NCBI GenBank assembly: GCA_029942065.1
Contig: JAPYTY010000030.1
Span: 1 to 13,751 of the forward strand
Source: Acidobacteriota bacterium
Lineage (GTDB): Bacteria > Acidobacteriota > UBA6911 > RPQK01 > JADFOI01
DNA length: 13,751 nucleotides
Reading direction: 5' to 3'
In this document: positions 12,008 to 13,751 of the stretch, one piece after another
How positions within the stretch are numbered: position 1 is the stretch's first letter
How the letters are laid out: each line of letters opens with the position of its first letter
Notes under the pieces: model-generated
Told to the model about the DNA's origin: nothing
The model's input: the letters and a program-made list of their open reading frames with translations, nothing else
The model's database searches: none
Position numbers and translations under genes: made by a program

Positions 12008-13751
12008 CTATCCCACCGGGAGTTCCACGATCAGCCGGGTACCCTGGGGTTGATTGGGTTCCGCCCGGACAAAACCATTGTGCTCGGAAATTATCTGGCG
12101 AACAATCACCAGGCCCAGGCCCGTCCCCTTTTTCTTGGTGGAAAAATAGGGAAGAAAAAGGTTCTCATAGCCCTCTGGGGTAATTCCGATTCCATTGTCC
12201 TGAAACTCGATCGTCACCGTTTCGCGGCCATCATTAAAATGGGTCCGAATCAAAATGGACGGACTTGTTGTCGCTTCCGAGAGGGCGTCAAGGGAGTTGT
12301 CGATCAGGTTGATGAAGGCTCGTTGCATCTGTTGAGGATCGAGGCGCACCTGTTCGATCTTGGGATCGAAGATCTTCCTGATATGGACCTTTTCAAGGCC
12401 TCCATCGTAAAGCGACAGCGTCTGTTCGATGAGCTGATGGAGCTTGACCTCCACCGGTTTGCAGATGGGCAGCCGTGCAAAGCGGGAAAACTCCTCCACC
12501 AGATCTTTCAAGCTCTCCGCTTCCGCCACGATGATTCGCATGGAGTCGACCAGGACCTTCCGAAACTCCTGTACTTCCCGATCAGGAGAAATGGACTGCA
12601 GGAGCTTGCCAAAACGTTTTTCCACCCGTTCAGCAGATAGCTGGATAGGGGTGAGAGGGTTTTTGATTTCATGGGCCAGTCTTCGGGCAACCTCCTGCCA
12701 GGCCGCGAACTTTTCAGACTTGATCAACTCTGTCAGGTCGTCCAGGACGATGAGGTATTCGGATTCTTGCTGAACGAGCACCGGCTTGGAGGTAATAGTG
12801 GTGGCTACATGCAGCTGGCGATTGCCCTGTTTGAAGGTCACTTCCTTCCGACAAGTTCCGTACAACCGGGACCGTTTCTTGATGGAGGCGAGTTCTCCAT
12901 ACAACTGGGGATCCGTGATCTCCCGAAGAGGCCGATCGAGGGCCTTCTCGCGGCTGACCTGCAGCATTTCAAGAGCCGCTTCGTTAACCGCCCGAACCAC
13001 ATTGGATTCATCAATGCTGATGACACCGGTGGCGATATTGTGAAGGATCGTTTCAATATAGCGCCGGCGTTCATCCAGGCGCACATTGGTTTCCCGAAGC
13101 TCATCATTGGTTTCTTCCAGCTTTTGCCGGCTCTGTTTTATTTCCTCCGCCATTCGGTTGAAGGATTCCACGAGTATGCCCAGTTCATCCACGGCCGGCA
13201 CGTCCACGCGGTGACCCAGATTGCCGGCCGCCAGCTGGCCTGCGCCTTCAGCCAGTGCCTCCAGGGGGACCGTGATCCTTTTGGCAATATAGGTCCCAAG
13301 CCACACGAAACCAAAGACCACCACCAGTGTCGTTAAACCGAGTATGGAAAAATAGTTGAGTTCGAGTTGCTGGACGCTTTCCTTGATGGCTTCATACTTG
13401 GCGGAGGCTTCATCGACCTGGATGCTGTGAAAAGAAATACTTTGAGGAATCACGAACTGGACAAAAAGTGCCGCCCTGGCGGAGCCGGATGAATCGAGGA
13501 CGGGAACCCCCACAATTCCGTGGTCAACATCGACCCGCCGGACCACCTGGTAGTGGTCCGAACCGCCGATGACCTGCTCGAGCAGGGTCGTGGAGGGCCG
13601 ACTCCGGGACCAGGCACCCCTTTGCAAGCGCTCTTCCCCCTCGCTATCCAGTACCAGGGTACCTTCAAAGCCAAACCCTTCGAGCGTTGCCTGGAACGAG
13701 CGGGTCGGCTCCAGCGTTTGTGGATCCATTTGTTGGGCCACCAGCTGGGCT
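12008..13751 (-). CDS. ntrY: NtrY-like membrane sensor histidine kinase (5' end outside window)
   Basis: The frame is open to the right edge, so the N-terminus, probably including a first membrane helix, is missing. Numbering from the GTG at 13739-13741, which is not claimed as a start, about 577 residues show: an extracytoplasmic region to about 130; a membrane helix at about 132-150 (SILGLTTLVVVFGFVWLG); a HAMP linker (about 151-205); a short coiled coil; a PAS domain (about 225-340, from YIETILHNIATGVISIDESN); a HisKA domain with RRLAHEIKNPLTPIQLSAER, whose His357 is the phosphorylation site; and an HATPase domain with FINLIDNSLDA (N-box), DNGIG (516-520) and GTGLGLVIV (539-547). HAMP, PAS, kinase order and adjacency to an NtrX-type regulator support NtrY. 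The catalytic core is intact. The signal sensed is unknown. Confidence 0.9.
   Translation of the reverse strand, partial: AQLVAQQMDPQTLEPTRSFQATLEGFGFEGTLVLDSEGEERLQRGAWSRSRPSTTLLEQVIGGSDHYQVVRRVDVDHGIVGVPVLDSSGSARAALFVQFVIPQSISFHSIQVDEASAKYEAIKESVQQLELNYFSILGLTTLVVVFGFVWLGTYIAKRITVPLEALAEGAGQLAAGNLGHRVDVPAVDELGILVESFNRMAEEIKQSRQKLEETNDELRETNVRLDERRRYIETILHNIATGVISIDESNVVRAVNEAALEMLQVSREKALDRPLREITDPQLYGELASIKKRSRLYGTCRKEVTFKQGNRQLHVATTITSKPVLVQQESEYLIVLDDLTELIKSEKFAAWQEVARRLAHEIKNPLTPIQLSAERVEKRFGKLLQSISPDREVQEFRKVLVDSMRIIVAEAESLKDLVEEFSRFARLPICKPVEVKLHQLIEQTLSLYDGGLEKVHIRKIFDPKIEQVRLDPQQMQRAFINLIDNSLDALSEATTSPSILIRTHFNDGRETVTIEFQDNGIGITPEGYENLFLPYFSTKKKGTGLGLVIVRQIISEHNGFVRAEPNQPQGTRLIVELPVG

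Noticed and set aside
11296..12183. 295-codon open frame antisense to ntrX and the end of ntrY.
   Set aside because: It covers the receiver and AAA+ coding sequence of ntrX and reads across the ntrYX junction; no domain or credible start signal.

Overview
The window is about 13.75 kb of compactly coded bacterial chromosome holding conserved housekeeping and signalling genes. There are no rRNA or tRNA genes, no CRISPR array and no intact transposase. Eleven genes are supported and one of them, ntrY, runs off the right edge. A sigma-54 dependent NtrYX pair whose kinase has a membrane segment and HAMP domain, Trk potassium uptake, and Shine-Dalgarno-like leaders suggest a free-living diderm bacterium. 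Acidobacteriota or a deltaproteobacterial-type lineage would fit, but no feature decides the phylum and this is a low-confidence inference.

Layout from left to right. metF (minus) diverges from the overlapping pair trkA-trkH (plus), which encodes a potassium uptake system. trkH converges on a long block of minus-strand genes that fills the rest of the window. In transcription order (right to left) this block reads ntrY-ntrX, then xerC, rpsO, pnp, larB, dnaG, crcB. The ntrY-ntrX pair is closed by a strong hairpin overlapping the ntrX stop codon. xerC begins just after a second perfect hairpin. rpsO-pnp is the classic ribosomal protein S15 / polynucleotide phosphorylase pair. larB (nickel-pincer cofactor synthesis) starts 5 bp after pnp. 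dnaG (primase) follows a short heptamer-repeat spacer, and crcB (fluoride channel) starts with TTG inside the dnaG stop region.

Most of the unusual content lies in the spacers. The rpsO leader can fold into two directly abutting helices, the second of which buries the Shine-Dalgarno sequence; this is a good candidate for S15 autoregulation. The pnp-rpsO spacer holds a 25-bp imperfect inverted repeat bounded by TA, either a MITE-like relic or a processing hairpin. Two arrays with a 7-bp period sit at the 3' ends of larB and ntrX. At the protein level, NtrX carries GAYTGS in place of the usual GAFTGA loop, the second Rossmann motif of TrkA is degenerate, and larB is present without larA, larC or larE nearby. 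I found no convincing wholly new multi-gene system. The S15 leader candidate and the spacer repeats are the best leads.
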